Part shown: positions 53,606 through 61,977 of the stretch, piece after piece
How the letters are laid out: each line of letters starts with the position of its first letter
How positions within the stretch are numbered: the first letter of the stretch is position 1
Assembly: GCF_042686025.1 (NCBI RefSeq)
Contig: NZ_JBHUOZ010000003.1
Location: 496,001 to 560,000 of the forward strand
From: Terrimonas rubra
GTDB taxonomy: Bacteria; Bacteroidota; Bacteroidia; Chitinophagales; Chitinophagaceae
Direction of reading: 5' to 3'
Length of the DNA stretch: 64,000 nucleotides
The notes under the pieces: model-generated
Seen by the model: the letters and a program-made list of their open reading frames with translations, nothing else
What the model was told of the DNA's origin: nothing
The model's database searches: none
Made by a program: the position numbers and the translations under genes

Positions 53606-54160
53606 ATGAGCGTCGGCGGCTATAAAATACGAAACCAGTCAGCCATACATTTTATAACATTTGCCGTTGTAGAATGGGTGGATGTTTTTACAAGGAAACA
53701 ATACCGGGATATATTGCTGGATAGTATAAAATTTTGCGAGGCAGAAAAAGGATTAAAGTTATATGCCTGGTGTGTTATGAGCAATCATATTCATTTAATA
53801 CTGGCTGCAAATAATAGTAATTTAAGTGACCTGCTCTGCGATTTCAAGAAATTTACAGCCAAACAGCTTGTTAAAGCGATCAGCGAAAATAAACAGGAAA
53901 GCCGGAAGGACTGGATGCTGCCAGTTTTTAGTGAAGCCGGCAAGGGTAACAGCCGGAATAGTGAATACCAGTTTTGGCGACAGGATAACCACCCTATTGA
54001 GCTGTATAGTACTGCTTTTTGTTTTCAGAAATTGAATTATATACATCAAAATCCTGTTGAGGCTGGAATAGTAGAAAAGGCGCAGGATTATCTATATAGC
54101 AGTGCTAAAGATTATTATTTAGGTAGAAAGTCAGGTTTATTGGATGTAATTTTTTTGTGA
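53606..54160 (+). CDS. REP-associated tyrosine transposase (RAYT-like)
   Basis: The protein has 184 residues. The HUH motif is H61-I-H63 within WCVMSNHIHLI; later FWRQDNHPIELY and YIHQNPVEAGI are typical of the Bacteroidota branch. A Y1 nuclease of this kind cuts one DNA strand at hairpins. I could not place the catalytic Tyr with certainty: the position before HP is Asn, and KKFT holds Phe where some relatives have Tyr. It is intact in length and flanked by hairpins. Confidence 0.87.
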   Translation: MSVGGYKIRNQSAIHFITFAVVEWVDVFTRKQYRDILLDSIKFCEAEKGLKLYAWCVMSNHIHLILAANNSNLSDLLCDFKKFTAKQLVKAISENKQESRKDWMLPVFSEAGKGNSRNSEYQFWRQDNHPIELYSTAFCFQKLNYIHQNPVEAGIVEKAQDYLYSSAKDYYLGRKSGLLDVIFL

Positions 54161-54169
54161 TTTAGTTCT

Positions 54170-54234
54170 GTCATTCGTTGCAAACGAATGACAACTTTCT
54201 TTTCTTTGTAGTGATTCTTCTTTGAAGAGACTAC
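54170..54234. repeat. Hairpins downstream of the REP transposase
   Basis: A 10-bp stem with GCA loop (54170-54179 with 54183-54192) and a second stem starting GTAGT (54208-54212 with 54230-54234). GTAG is the tetranucleotide used by the E. coli REP transposase. Confidence 0.6.
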
Positions 54235-54240
54235 GAATAG

Positions 54241-54321
54241 CGTGGGTATTCTAATAAACATAATCAAGATGAAGTTATTAAAAGGATAGCTAAAGTTTAT
54301 GGAAATAAAGCAAAAAAGTAA
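54241..54321 (+). pseudogene. Tail of a lost toxin
   Basis: The frame before the TAA at 54319-54321 is open only from 54241 (26 codons, ending AKVYGNKAKK). The TAA is followed at once by the ATG of the next gene. Toxin cassettes usually end right before their immunity gene, so this looks like the last piece of an RHS toxin whose body has been lost or displaced by the transposase insertion. Confidence 0.55.
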
Positions 54322-54618
54322 ATGGAAATAATAAGTTTTAATAAAGGAAATTTTTCAGTGTGGACAGAGTCCGCAGTTGTAGAGTTTGATGAAGAAGAGT
54401 TGGAAAATTCTTTCATGAATATTAAGTTATTTGTTAACAGTAATGAGAGTATAGGCATGAATGTTTGGACTGTTAATTATCTTAACAACAAACTAAGTTC
54501 CTTTGTTCTTTCTGAAAATAAGGTGTTAGTGCCCCCTGATATTATAGTTAAAAGCTTGCACTATGAAAACATTAAAAATGCAATATTAGAGTACCTCAAT
54601 GAAGGAGATTATATTTAA
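54322..54618 (+). CDS. Probable second immunity protein
   Basis: The protein has 98 residues, acidic and mixed alpha/beta with no signal peptide. No family recognised. Its ATG touches the stop of the upstream toxin remnant, and its size and composition (DEEELENSF) are those of RHS immunity proteins. It could still protect against sibling strains that keep the toxin. Confidence 0.6.
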   Translation: MEIISFNKGNFSVWTESAVVEFDEEELENSFMNIKLFVNSNESIGMNVWTVNYLNNKLSSFVLSENKVLVPPDIIVKSLHYENIKNAILEYLNEGDYI

Positions 54619-54971
54619 TTCCCGGTTATCGGTAGAGTTTTAAAAATAGGAAACGTTATATCATCTGTCGCGAGTCTTCCGGAGGGAGACTCATGACGAA
54701 CATTCCTGCCCTGATTATATCAGGATTAAGTTTCCTTTTATCAGTAATAAGAAGTTTTTCGATTTGCTATAAAATTTTGTAATAACCTATTACCCCTATT
54801 AAATAATTCTCATATTAAAATTTGATTGAATAAATAGTAGGGGTGTTAAAGCCGAATAGCGGACCGAACGTAGAAGCGAGCGTGGCAGGTAAAGTTGATA
54901 GTAGCACTACAGCCGGTATAACAAAACTTTATCATTACTACTTGTATAAAAGTTTTCTATCTTTGCTGCAC
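54619..54971. other. 353-base intergenic region
   Basis: Contains a REP-like hairpin at about 54667-54699 with a GAGTCT/AGACTC stem and ends CTGTC and ATGACGAAC, like those of the hairpin at 54170. The rest is the AT-rich upstream region of the metal-resistance operon. No gene is called; frames that run into DUF6660 from 54843 lack a signal. Confidence 0.5.
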
Positions 54972-55298
54972 ATGCGGTCAATTCTCGCTATATGGACCTT
55001 TTACCTGATGGTGCTGGCCCTGCTGCCCTGCAGCGATGCCAAAAACCAGTGTTATGATGATGCGGCAACGGTGATGACTACCCAAACCCATGATCATGAC
55101 AGGGACAGCGATGACGGCTGCAGTCCCTCCTGTTATTGTAACTGCTGCAGCGCCAGCATTACCTCTTTTGATTTTAAAATGCCCGAACTGAAACAACCTA
55201 AATTACAGTTTGCGGCCCAGACCATCACCTTAAAGGATTGCTCCTTTATCTCCCGCTATGATGGCAATATCTGGAACCCACCCAAATTCACCGTTTAA
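54972..55298 (+). CDS. DUF6660-like secreted Cys/His-rich protein
   Basis: The protein has 108 residues from ATG 54972. The signal peptide ends near CSDAKNQC. A metal-binding-like stretch follows with HDHDRDSDDGC and CYCNCC. Members of this family lie beside Czc-type pumps in Bacteroidota and are thought to bind metal ions in the periplasm. It is 230 bases before the pump gene, same strand. Confidence 0.8.
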   Translation: MRSILAIWTFYLMVLALLPCSDAKNQCYDDAATVMTTQTHDHDRDSDDGCSPSCYCNCCSASITSFDFKMPELKQPKLQFAAQTITLKDCSFISRYDGNIWNPPKFTV

Positions 55299-55527
55299 TT
55301 TTTACTGTACAATTGCATGTTAGGGCCAATGATGGTTATGTCCGGCTATGCAGGTTATTCTGCTAAATCGTAGTCATTGGCTTATGCTTTTGTCGTACCA
55401 AACTTATACAGCAGTGCCCGGTATTAATGATGCCGGTTACTCCATGCGTTTTATGGCCGTTGCTAACCGCATGGTGGTTACCCCGTAGCCACCACTCAGG
55501 CTATTTATAAAAATTAAACAAGAATCC

Positions 55528-58500
55528 GTGTTAGATAAAATTATATTATTCAGCATCCGGCATAAGCTGGTAGTGGGGGTAATGACCCTGCTGCTGGTGG
55601 TCTGGGGCATCTGGAGCGCCACCCGCCTGCCCATTGATGCCGTGCCTGATATTACCAATAACCAGGTGCAGATCATTACGGTTTGTCCCACACTGGCGGG
55701 ACAGGAAGTGGAGCAACTGGTAACTTTTCCCATTGAACAGAGTATTGCCAATATTCCCGACCTGGAAGAGACCCGCAGTATTTCGAGGTTTGGCCTCTCG
55801 GTGATCACCGTGGTATTTAAAGATGAAGTAGATATTTATTTTGCCCGGCAGCTCATTAATGAAAAATTAAAAGAGGCGGAGGAGAAGATTCCGCAGGGTA
55901 TAGGAAGGCCGGAACTGGCCCCTGTAAGTACGGGACTGGGTGAAGTATACCAGTATATTATCCACCCTAAAAAAGGCAGTGAAGGAAAGTATGATGCCAA
56001 GGAACTGCGTACCATGCAGGACTGGATAGTGGCCCGCCAGTTATATGGTACCCCGGGCATTGCCGAGGTAAACAGTTTTGGCGGCGAGCTGAAACAGTAT
56101 GAAGTAGCGGTCAATCCCAACCGCCTAAAAGCCATGGGCGTTAGCGTGACCGAAATATTTACCGCCCTGGAGAAGAATAACCAGAATACCGGCGGGGCGT
56201 ATATTGATAAAAAGCCTAACGCTTATTTTATTCGCGGGATTGGCCTGGTTACTTCCCTGGAAGATGTAAAAAATATCAGCGTTAAAAATACCACCGGCAG
56301 TGTACCCATTTTTATCAAGGATGTGGCCGATGTGCGTTTTGGGTATGCTGTGCGTTATGGCGCTATGACCTATAACGGTGAAGTGGATGCGGTAGGTGGC
56401 GTGGTGATGATGTTAAAGGGGGAGAACAGTAATGAAGTGGTGAACAGGATCAAGGCTAAACTACCGGTTATTCAGAGATCCTTGCCTGATGATGTAGTGA
56501 TAGAACCTTATTTAGACCGCACCGATTTGGTTGACAGGGCGATCAATACCGTACAGAAGAACCTGGTTGAAGGAGCCCTGATCGTGATCTTTGTACTGGT
56601 ACTGTTCCTGGGGAATCTAAGAGCAGGTTTGATCGTTGCATCGGCCATTCCCCTGGCTATGTTATTTGCCCTGGGCCTGATGAATGTGTTTGGCGTGAGT
56701 GCCAACCTGATGAGCCTGGGAGCGATAGACTTTGGCCTGATCGTGGACGGTGCCGTGATCATTGTGGAAGCTACGTTGCATCATTTGGGGCTGCGTAAAT
56801 CCACCCAAAGACTCACTCAACCCGAAATGGACCAGGAAGTATTTACCTCTGCTTCTAAAATCCGCAGCAGCGCAGCTTTTGGAGAGATCATCATCCTGAT
56901 TGTGTATATACCCATTTTAACCCTGGTAGGTGTAGAAGGCAAGATGTTCCGCCCCATGGCACAAACGGTGGGCTTTGCCATCCTGGGGGCGCTTATCTTA
57001 TCACTGACCTATATACCCATGATGTGCGCTTTGTTCCTGTCCAAAAAAGCAGTGCATAAAAAGAATTTTTCTGACAGGATGATGGAACGATTCCAAAACC
57101 TGTACCGGCCACTCCTGCAAAGAGCTATCAAAATAAAATACTGGCTGGTGGGCATAACGGTTGCCGTATTGGCGGGCTGCCTTCTGTTGTTTAAAAATAT
57201 GGGCGGGGAATTTATACCGCAATTGCAGGAAGGTGATTTTGCCTTTCACTGTATCCTGCCACAGGGCAGCTCCTTAAGTCAGAGTATTGAAACCTCTATG
57301 CAGGCTTCACGTATGATCAAAGAGTTTGAAGAAGTGAAGATGGTGGTGGGTAAAACCGGCGCTGCTGAAGTACCCACCGATCCTATGCCGCCGGAGGCTT
57401 CCGACCTGATGATCATATTGAAACCTAAGCGTGAATGGAAGAGTGGCAGGACCTATGATGAGCTGGCCGATGCCATCAGTGAAAAGCTGGAAGCCATACC
57501 CGGTGTTTTCTTTGAGAAAAACCAGCCCATCCAGATGCGTTTTAATGAACTGATGACGGGTATCCGCCAGGATGTAGCCGTGAAGATTTTTGGAGAAAAC
57601 CTCGATTCACTTTCCGTCTATGCCAACCGGGTAAGTAAGGTAATACAAACAGTAGAAGGGGCTACGGCCCCGCAGGTGGAAAGAGTAAGTGGTCTGCCAC
57701 AGATCAACGTGGAGTATGACCGTACCCGCCTGGCCAACTACGGTTTAAATGTACAGGAAGTGAATGATGTGGTGAGTACGGCCTTTGCCGGCAAGGCTGC
57801 CGGGGTGGTGTTTGAAAATGAAAGACGGTTTGACCTGGTAGTGCGCCTGGACAGTGCCCACCGCGGCAGTATTGAAGATGTAAGTACACTTATGATACCT
57901 ACCGCCACCGGTAACCAGATACCTTTATCACAAGTGGCAACCATTGATTATAAATTAGGTCCGGCACAGATCAGCCGCGAAGCGGGAAAAAGAAGGATCG
58001 TGATAGGCTTTAATGTTTCGGGACGTGATGTGCAAAGCGTGGTGGAAGATATACAGCAAAAGCTGAACAATTCGGTTAAGCTGCCACCGGGTTATTATTT
58101 TACTTATGGTGGCCAGTTTGAAAACCTCAAAGAAGCAAGTAACCGGCTGATGATAGCAGTGCCGGTTTCACTGCTGCTGATTTTTGTGTTACTGTATTTT
58201 ACTTTCCGTTCAGTAAAACAGGCGGCTTTGATCTTTACCGCTATTCCCATGAGTGCTATTGGCGGTATACTGGCTTTATTACTCCGTGGTATGCCTTTCA
58301 GTATCAGTGCCGGCATTGGCTTTATTGCCTTGTTTGGCGTGGCGGTGTTGAATGGCATTGTATTGATCGGGACTTTTAACCAGTTGAGGAAGGAAGGGGC
58401 AATTGACAATGGACAGTTAACAATTGACAGTGGACAATTGACAGTGGACAATGAAGAAACAACAACAAGCAATAAGCAAAAGGATGCTGAGAAAAAATGG

Positions 58501-59985
58501 ATAGAGAAGATTGTGATGGAAGGAACACGTATCCGCTTAAGGCCGGTATTGATGACAGCTACTGTGGCAAGCCTTGGATTTTTACCCATGGCTTTAAGTA
58601 CCAGCGCCGGTGCGGAAGTACAAAAGCCCCTGGCAACTGTAGTGATCGGTGGTTTGATGACAGCCACGTTTCTGACGTTGTTTGTGTTACCTCTTTTATA
58701 TATCATCTTTAATTCAAAAATTTCATTTAAACCTGGATCCAAAGTGAAACCTATTATAACTACACTTCTACTCTTGTTTTTATTAACGGGGATGAATAGC
58801 ATGGCGCAGGAAGCGAGGTCTTTGTCTGTGGACGAAGCAATACAAGTAGCAATTAACAATAATGGCAGTATAAAAGCCCGTGAGCTGGAAATAAAAGCCG
58901 GTGAAGCTTTAAGAAAGACAGTAGGCGAATTGCCTAAACTGGATCTCAATGCACAGCTGGGTCAGTATAACAGTGTTAAGTTTGACCAGTCCTTCCAGGT
59001 TGCCCAGACCATACCCCTCCCTTCGTTGTTTGGAGCGAGGCGGGAATTGATCGGTGCGGAAATAAAAGGCCGGCAATTGCAACAGGCACTTACCGTACTG
59101 GAACTGAAACAGCAGGTGCGTACCTACTATTACCAGGTACAATATTTCAGGCATAACCAAAAACAGTTAGAACAACTGGATAGCCTGTACCGGGATTTTA
59201 TCAGGATCGCTGAACTGCGGTATAAAACCGGTGATACCAAAAAGGTAGATATCAGTACAGCGGCGGCAAAAAAAGGGGAGATAAGTTTACTGCTACGGCA
59301 AAACAACGTTTACCTGGCCAATGCCTATGCTAACCTGCAAACGGTGATGAATACCAGGGATGGATTTAGTGTTGTGGAGGAAGTGTTTCAGCCGCTGCAG
59401 GTAAAACAGTTAATAGATAGTGCAGCAGTGGTAAATCATCCCGCGATTCAATTGTTATACCAGGATGCCCTGATTGCAGAAGAAACCAAAAGGGTGGAGA
59501 AGGCCCAGGGCCTGCCTGACTTTACGCTGGGTTATGTGAACCAGTCACTGATTGGCTTTCAGAATGTAAATGGTACAGAAAAGTTTTTCAATGCGGGTAA
59601 CCGGTTTAGCTCTGTGAACATTGGCATTGCCATTCCCTTAACCTTTGGGGCTACCAAAGCCAGGATAAAGTCACTGGAGTATAAAAAACAGGCCGCAACC
59701 GCCAATGCACAACAGCAACAGCAGTTGCTGTCAACACAAATGCAAAATGCACTGGTGCAATACCGGCAGGATATAGAGCAGTACAATTATTTCCGTGACC
59801 AGGCATTGCCTAATGCCGGGGAAATTATTGCCGCAGCACAGTTAGGCTATAAAACCGGTGATATCGGGTATGTGGAATACCTGTATGCCCTGCAAACAGC
59901 CACTGATATACAATTGGGTTACCTGAAAAGTATCCAGCAGTTGAACCAATCGGTTATTACTATTTATTCATTTATTAACCAGTAA
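55528..59985 (+). CDS. CzcA-like RND metal pump fused to CzcC-like outer-membrane factor
   Basis: The protein has 1485 residues from GTG 55528. The RND part (1-1060) has the CzcA metal/proton residues D401, D407 and E414 in the AIDFGLIVDGAVIIVE helix. A second signal-like helix (about 1073-1095) then leads into a TolC/CzcC-type coiled-coil barrel (about 1100-1485). Such fusions tie pump and exit duct in one chain. Divalent metals (Zn, Co, Cd) or Cu/Ag are likely. At residues about 957-975 a repeat-derived insert interrupts a cytoplasmic loop. The CzcB gene follows by 5 bases. Confidence 0.9.
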   Translation: MLDKIILFSIRHKLVVGVMTLLLVVWGIWSATRLPIDAVPDITNNQVQIITVCPTLAGQEVEQLVTFPIEQSIANIPDLEETRSISRFGLSVITVVFKDEVDIYFARQLINEKLKEAEEKIPQGIGRPELAPVSTGLGEVYQYIIHPKKGSEGKYDAKELRTMQDWIVARQLYGTPGIAEVNSFGGELKQYEVAVNPNRLKAMGVSVTEIFTALEKNNQNTGGAYIDKKPNAYFIRGIGLVTSLEDVKNISVKNTTGSVPIFIKDVADVRFGYAVRYGAMTYNGEVDAVGGVVMMLKGENSNEVVNRIKAKLPVIQRSLPDDVVIEPYLDRTDLVDRAINTVQKNLVEGALIVIFVLVLFLGNLRAGLIVASAIPLAMLFALGLMNVFGVSANLMSLGAIDFGLIVDGAVIIVEATLHHLGLRKSTQRLTQPEMDQEVFTSASKIRSSAAFGEIIILIVYIPILTLVGVEGKMFRPMAQTVGFAILGALILSLTYIPMMCALFLSKKAVHKKNFSDRMMERFQNLYRPLLQRAIKIKYWLVGITVAVLAGCLLLFKNMGGEFIPQLQEGDFAFHCILPQGSSLSQSIETSMQASRMIKEFEEVKMVVGKTGAAEVPTDPMPPEASDLMIILKPKREWKSGRTYDELADAISEKLEAIPGVFFEKNQPIQMRFNELMTGIRQDVAVKIFGENLDSLSVYANRVSKVIQTVEGATAPQVERVSGLPQINVEYDRTRLANYGLNVQEVNDVVSTAFAGKAAGVVFENERRFDLVVRLDSAHRGSIEDVSTLMIPTATGNQIPLSQVATIDYKLGPAQISREAGKRRIVIGFNVSGRDVQSVVEDIQQKLNNSVKLPPGYYFTYGGQFENLKEASNRLMIAVPVSLLLIFVLLYFTFRSVKQAALIFTAIPMSAIGGILALLLRGMPFSISAGIGFIALFGVAVLNGIVLIGTFNQLRKEGAIDNGQLTIDSGQLTVDNEETTTSNKQKDAEKKWIEKIVMEGTRIRLRPVLMTATVASLGFLPMALSTSAGAEVQKPLATVVIGGLMTATFLTLFVLPLLYIIFNSKISFKPGSKVKPIITTLLLLFLLTGMNSMAQEARSLSVDEAIQVAINNNGSIKARELEIKAGEALRKTVGELPKLDLNAQLGQYNSVKFDQSFQVAQTIPLPSLFGARRELIGAEIKGRQLQQALTVLELKQQVRTYYYQVQYFRHNQKQLEQLDSLYRDFIRIAELRYKTGDTKKVDISTAAAKKGEISLLLRQNNVYLANAYANLQTVMNTRDGFSVVEEVFQPLQVKQLIDSAAVVNHPAIQLLYQDALIAEETKRVEKAQGLPDFTLGYVNQSLIGFQNVNGTEKFFNAGNRFSSVNIGIAIPLTFGATKARIKSLEYKKQAATANAQQQQQLLSTQMQNALVQYRQDIEQYNYFRDQALPNAGEIIAAAQLGYKTGDIGYVEYLYALQTATDIQLGYLKSIQQLNQSVITIYSFINQ

Positions 59986-59990
59986 ATTGT

Positions 59991-61262
59991 ATGAGACTTT
60001 CTATAAATAAGATACATATCGTCATCTCTATACTTGCAGTCGCTTTGTTGTTTGCTGCCTGTACGGATAAGAAAAAGGAGAAACTTAAGGAACAGGAAGA
60101 AACGGCAGGCGCAAAAGAAAATAATGGTGCGGCTGAACCTGTTATTGTTACGTTGACGCAGGAGCAGATAAAGACAGTGGGTATACAAATGGCGGTGGTA
60201 GAGCATAAAGAGCTTACGGCAACTATCCGTGCCAATGGAATGTTGAAAGTGCCGAATAATAATAAGGCCAATGCCACTTCCTTATATGGCGGTGTGGTAA
60301 AAACATTGAATGTGCAAATTGGTGATTATGTTAAAAAAGGACAGGTCATTGCCACTATTGCTAATCCGCAGTTTATCCAGTTCCAGGAAGAGTACCTGAC
60401 AATCGGCAGTAAAATAACTTTTGCCGAACAGGAGCTGCAACGCCAGCAGGCTTTAAATGAAGGTAACGCCGGCGCCGGTAAGAACCTGCAAACTGCTACG
60501 GCAGAATTGAACAGTCTGCGTACCCGTAAAGCTTCTTTACAGCAACAGATACAACTGATGGGTATCAATCCCCATACTATATCCAATAGTAATCTAAAAA
60601 CGGCATTAGTAGTGGCAAGCCCGTTAAGTGGTACGGTGAGTAATGTATTTGCCAAAATAGGCAGTTATGTGGATGTGTCCTCCCCTGTAATTGAGATAGT
60701 AGATAACAGTTCCCTGCACCTGGACCTGCAGGTTTTTGAAAAAGACCTGCCACAGGTAAAAGTGGGGCAGACCATACATTTTACTTTGACCAATAATCCC
60801 ACTACTGAATACGATGCTACTGTTTTCAGCATCGGCTCTTCCTTTGAAAATGACAGCAAAACAATAGCGGTACATTGTAAAGTAAACGGCAATAAAAACG
60901 GGTTGATAGACGGTATGAATATTACCGGTATTGTTAGCCTGAATAATGTAACAACTCCAGCAGTGCCGAATGATGCTATTGTGAATGCGGATGGCAGGTA
61001 TTATATTTTCGTGGTTACGGATAAAAAAGCGGATGATCATAAAGAAGGAGAGGAAGGTCATGAACATAAAAAGGGGGAAGGACAAAAGCAACAGGAAGAA
61101 GGGACGAATTTTGAAAAAATAGAAGTACTGAAAGGGGTTTCGGATATGGGGTATACCGCTATTACCTTTGTAAAAGATATACCCAAGGGTGCGGGCATAG
61201 TAGTGAAGGGAGCTTTTTTTGTCAATGCCAAATTAAGTAATGCCGGTGGACATGAACATTAA
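59991..61262 (+). CDS. CzcB-like periplasmic adaptor lipoprotein
   Basis: The protein has 423 residues. Lipobox LFAAC, Cys24. Adaptor organisation: a lipoyl half (GGVVKTLNVQIGDYVKKGQVI), a helical hairpin (about 130-200), the second lipoyl half and the barrel and membrane-proximal parts. A His-rich segment (about 345-365) and the His-rich end (GGHEH) can bind metal. It links the pump with its duct. Confidence 0.92.
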   Translation: MRLSINKIHIVISILAVALLFAACTDKKKEKLKEQEETAGAKENNGAAEPVIVTLTQEQIKTVGIQMAVVEHKELTATIRANGMLKVPNNNKANATSLYGGVVKTLNVQIGDYVKKGQVIATIANPQFIQFQEEYLTIGSKITFAEQELQRQQALNEGNAGAGKNLQTATAELNSLRTRKASLQQQIQLMGINPHTISNSNLKTALVVASPLSGTVSNVFAKIGSYVDVSSPVIEIVDNSSLHLDLQVFEKDLPQVKVGQTIHFTLTNNPTTEYDATVFSIGSSFENDSKTIAVHCKVNGNKNGLIDGMNITGIVSLNNVTTPAVPNDAIVNADGRYYIFVVTDKKADDHKEGEEGHEHKKGEGQKQQEEGTNFEKIEVLKGVSDMGYTAITFVKDIPKGAGIVVKGAFFVNAKLSNAGGHEH

Positions 61263-61329
61263 TACATAGCCGGCGGAAATATTCATTATGTGGTGGCCCT
61301 AGAAATGACACCGCTCAATGAAGTGAAAT

Positions 61330-61363
61330 ATATAAAAGCCTGTCAAGTGACAGGCTTTTATAT
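61330..61363. terminator. Bidirectional terminator between converging operons
   Basis: A 16-bp perfect stem (61330-61345 with 61348-61363) lies between the converging metal-efflux and phytochrome operons; the loop opens to about six bases in practice. Confidence 0.85.
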
Positions 61364-61394
61364 ATCGTCGTACAATAATAACGTATTTAATGTA

Positions 61395-61955
61395 TCAGTG
61401 AGCGGCCATGTAATCGTAAGCTTTTACTGCACCCCGGTATACCTCCTCATATTGATCGGTGGTAAAACGGGTGTCCAGTACTTCTTTGAACTGTGTCCAG
61501 AAAGGCCCTGTGTTTTCTTGATAACAACCGAAAAAGTTGAAATATATATCCGTAAAGGCAGGTAGTGAAGTGAGCCTTTTTTTTATCACATTTCCCCCTA
61601 AGGTGGAACCTTCCATTACATATAGTATGCCCATGGCTGTTGCCTCACTGCAGGTATCGGTATAGGACGCGGTACCAGATGCTGTTAACCCTAATACTTC
61701 CAGGTCTGCTACAAGGTAGGGGAGTTTTTTTCGCAGGGGAAGCTGGAGGGCTGTCCTCAGCGGAGGAGAAAAGCTGTTGAATACGGCTTCTTCAAAATGA
61801 GAAAAAAATAAATAATTCTGCCAGATAAGTTGTTTATAATCCTCTACTGTATAAAAGGGGGTGAAAATTTTTTTAGCGTTCATTTTTTCTTCTACACGGT
61901 CATGAAGGGATTGTGTCGCGGTTTTTAAATAAAGGGATAAAAGAGTTGTGTCCAT
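61395..61955 (-). CDS. Heme oxygenase
   Basis: The enzyme opens heme to biliverdin, CO and iron. It has 186 residues. The proximal His lies in SLHDRVEEKM and the distal helix has YVMEGSTLGGNVI with its flexible glycines. It lies 22 bases after the phytochrome gene, so it should supply that receptor with biliverdin. BphO would be the usual name. Confidence 0.88.
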   Translation of the reverse strand: MDTTLLSLYLKTATQSLHDRVEEKMNAKKIFTPFYTVEDYKQLIWQNYLFFSHFEEAVFNSFSPPLRTALQLPLRKKLPYLVADLEVLGLTASGTASYTDTCSEATAMGILYVMEGSTLGGNVIKKRLTSLPAFTDIYFNFFGCYQENTGPFWTQFKEVLDTRFTTDQYEEVYRGAVKAYDYMAAH

Positions 61956-61977
61956 GTAATTTATTGTATAGGGTCGA

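Noticed and set aside
53606..54160. IS200/IS605 insertion sequence with TnpB
   Set aside because: No TnpB gene nearby, and the motifs fit the REP-associated group.
58104..58949. 281-residue frame antisense to the metal pump
   Set aside because: It mirrors the codon pattern of a clear gene; composition is not protein-like.
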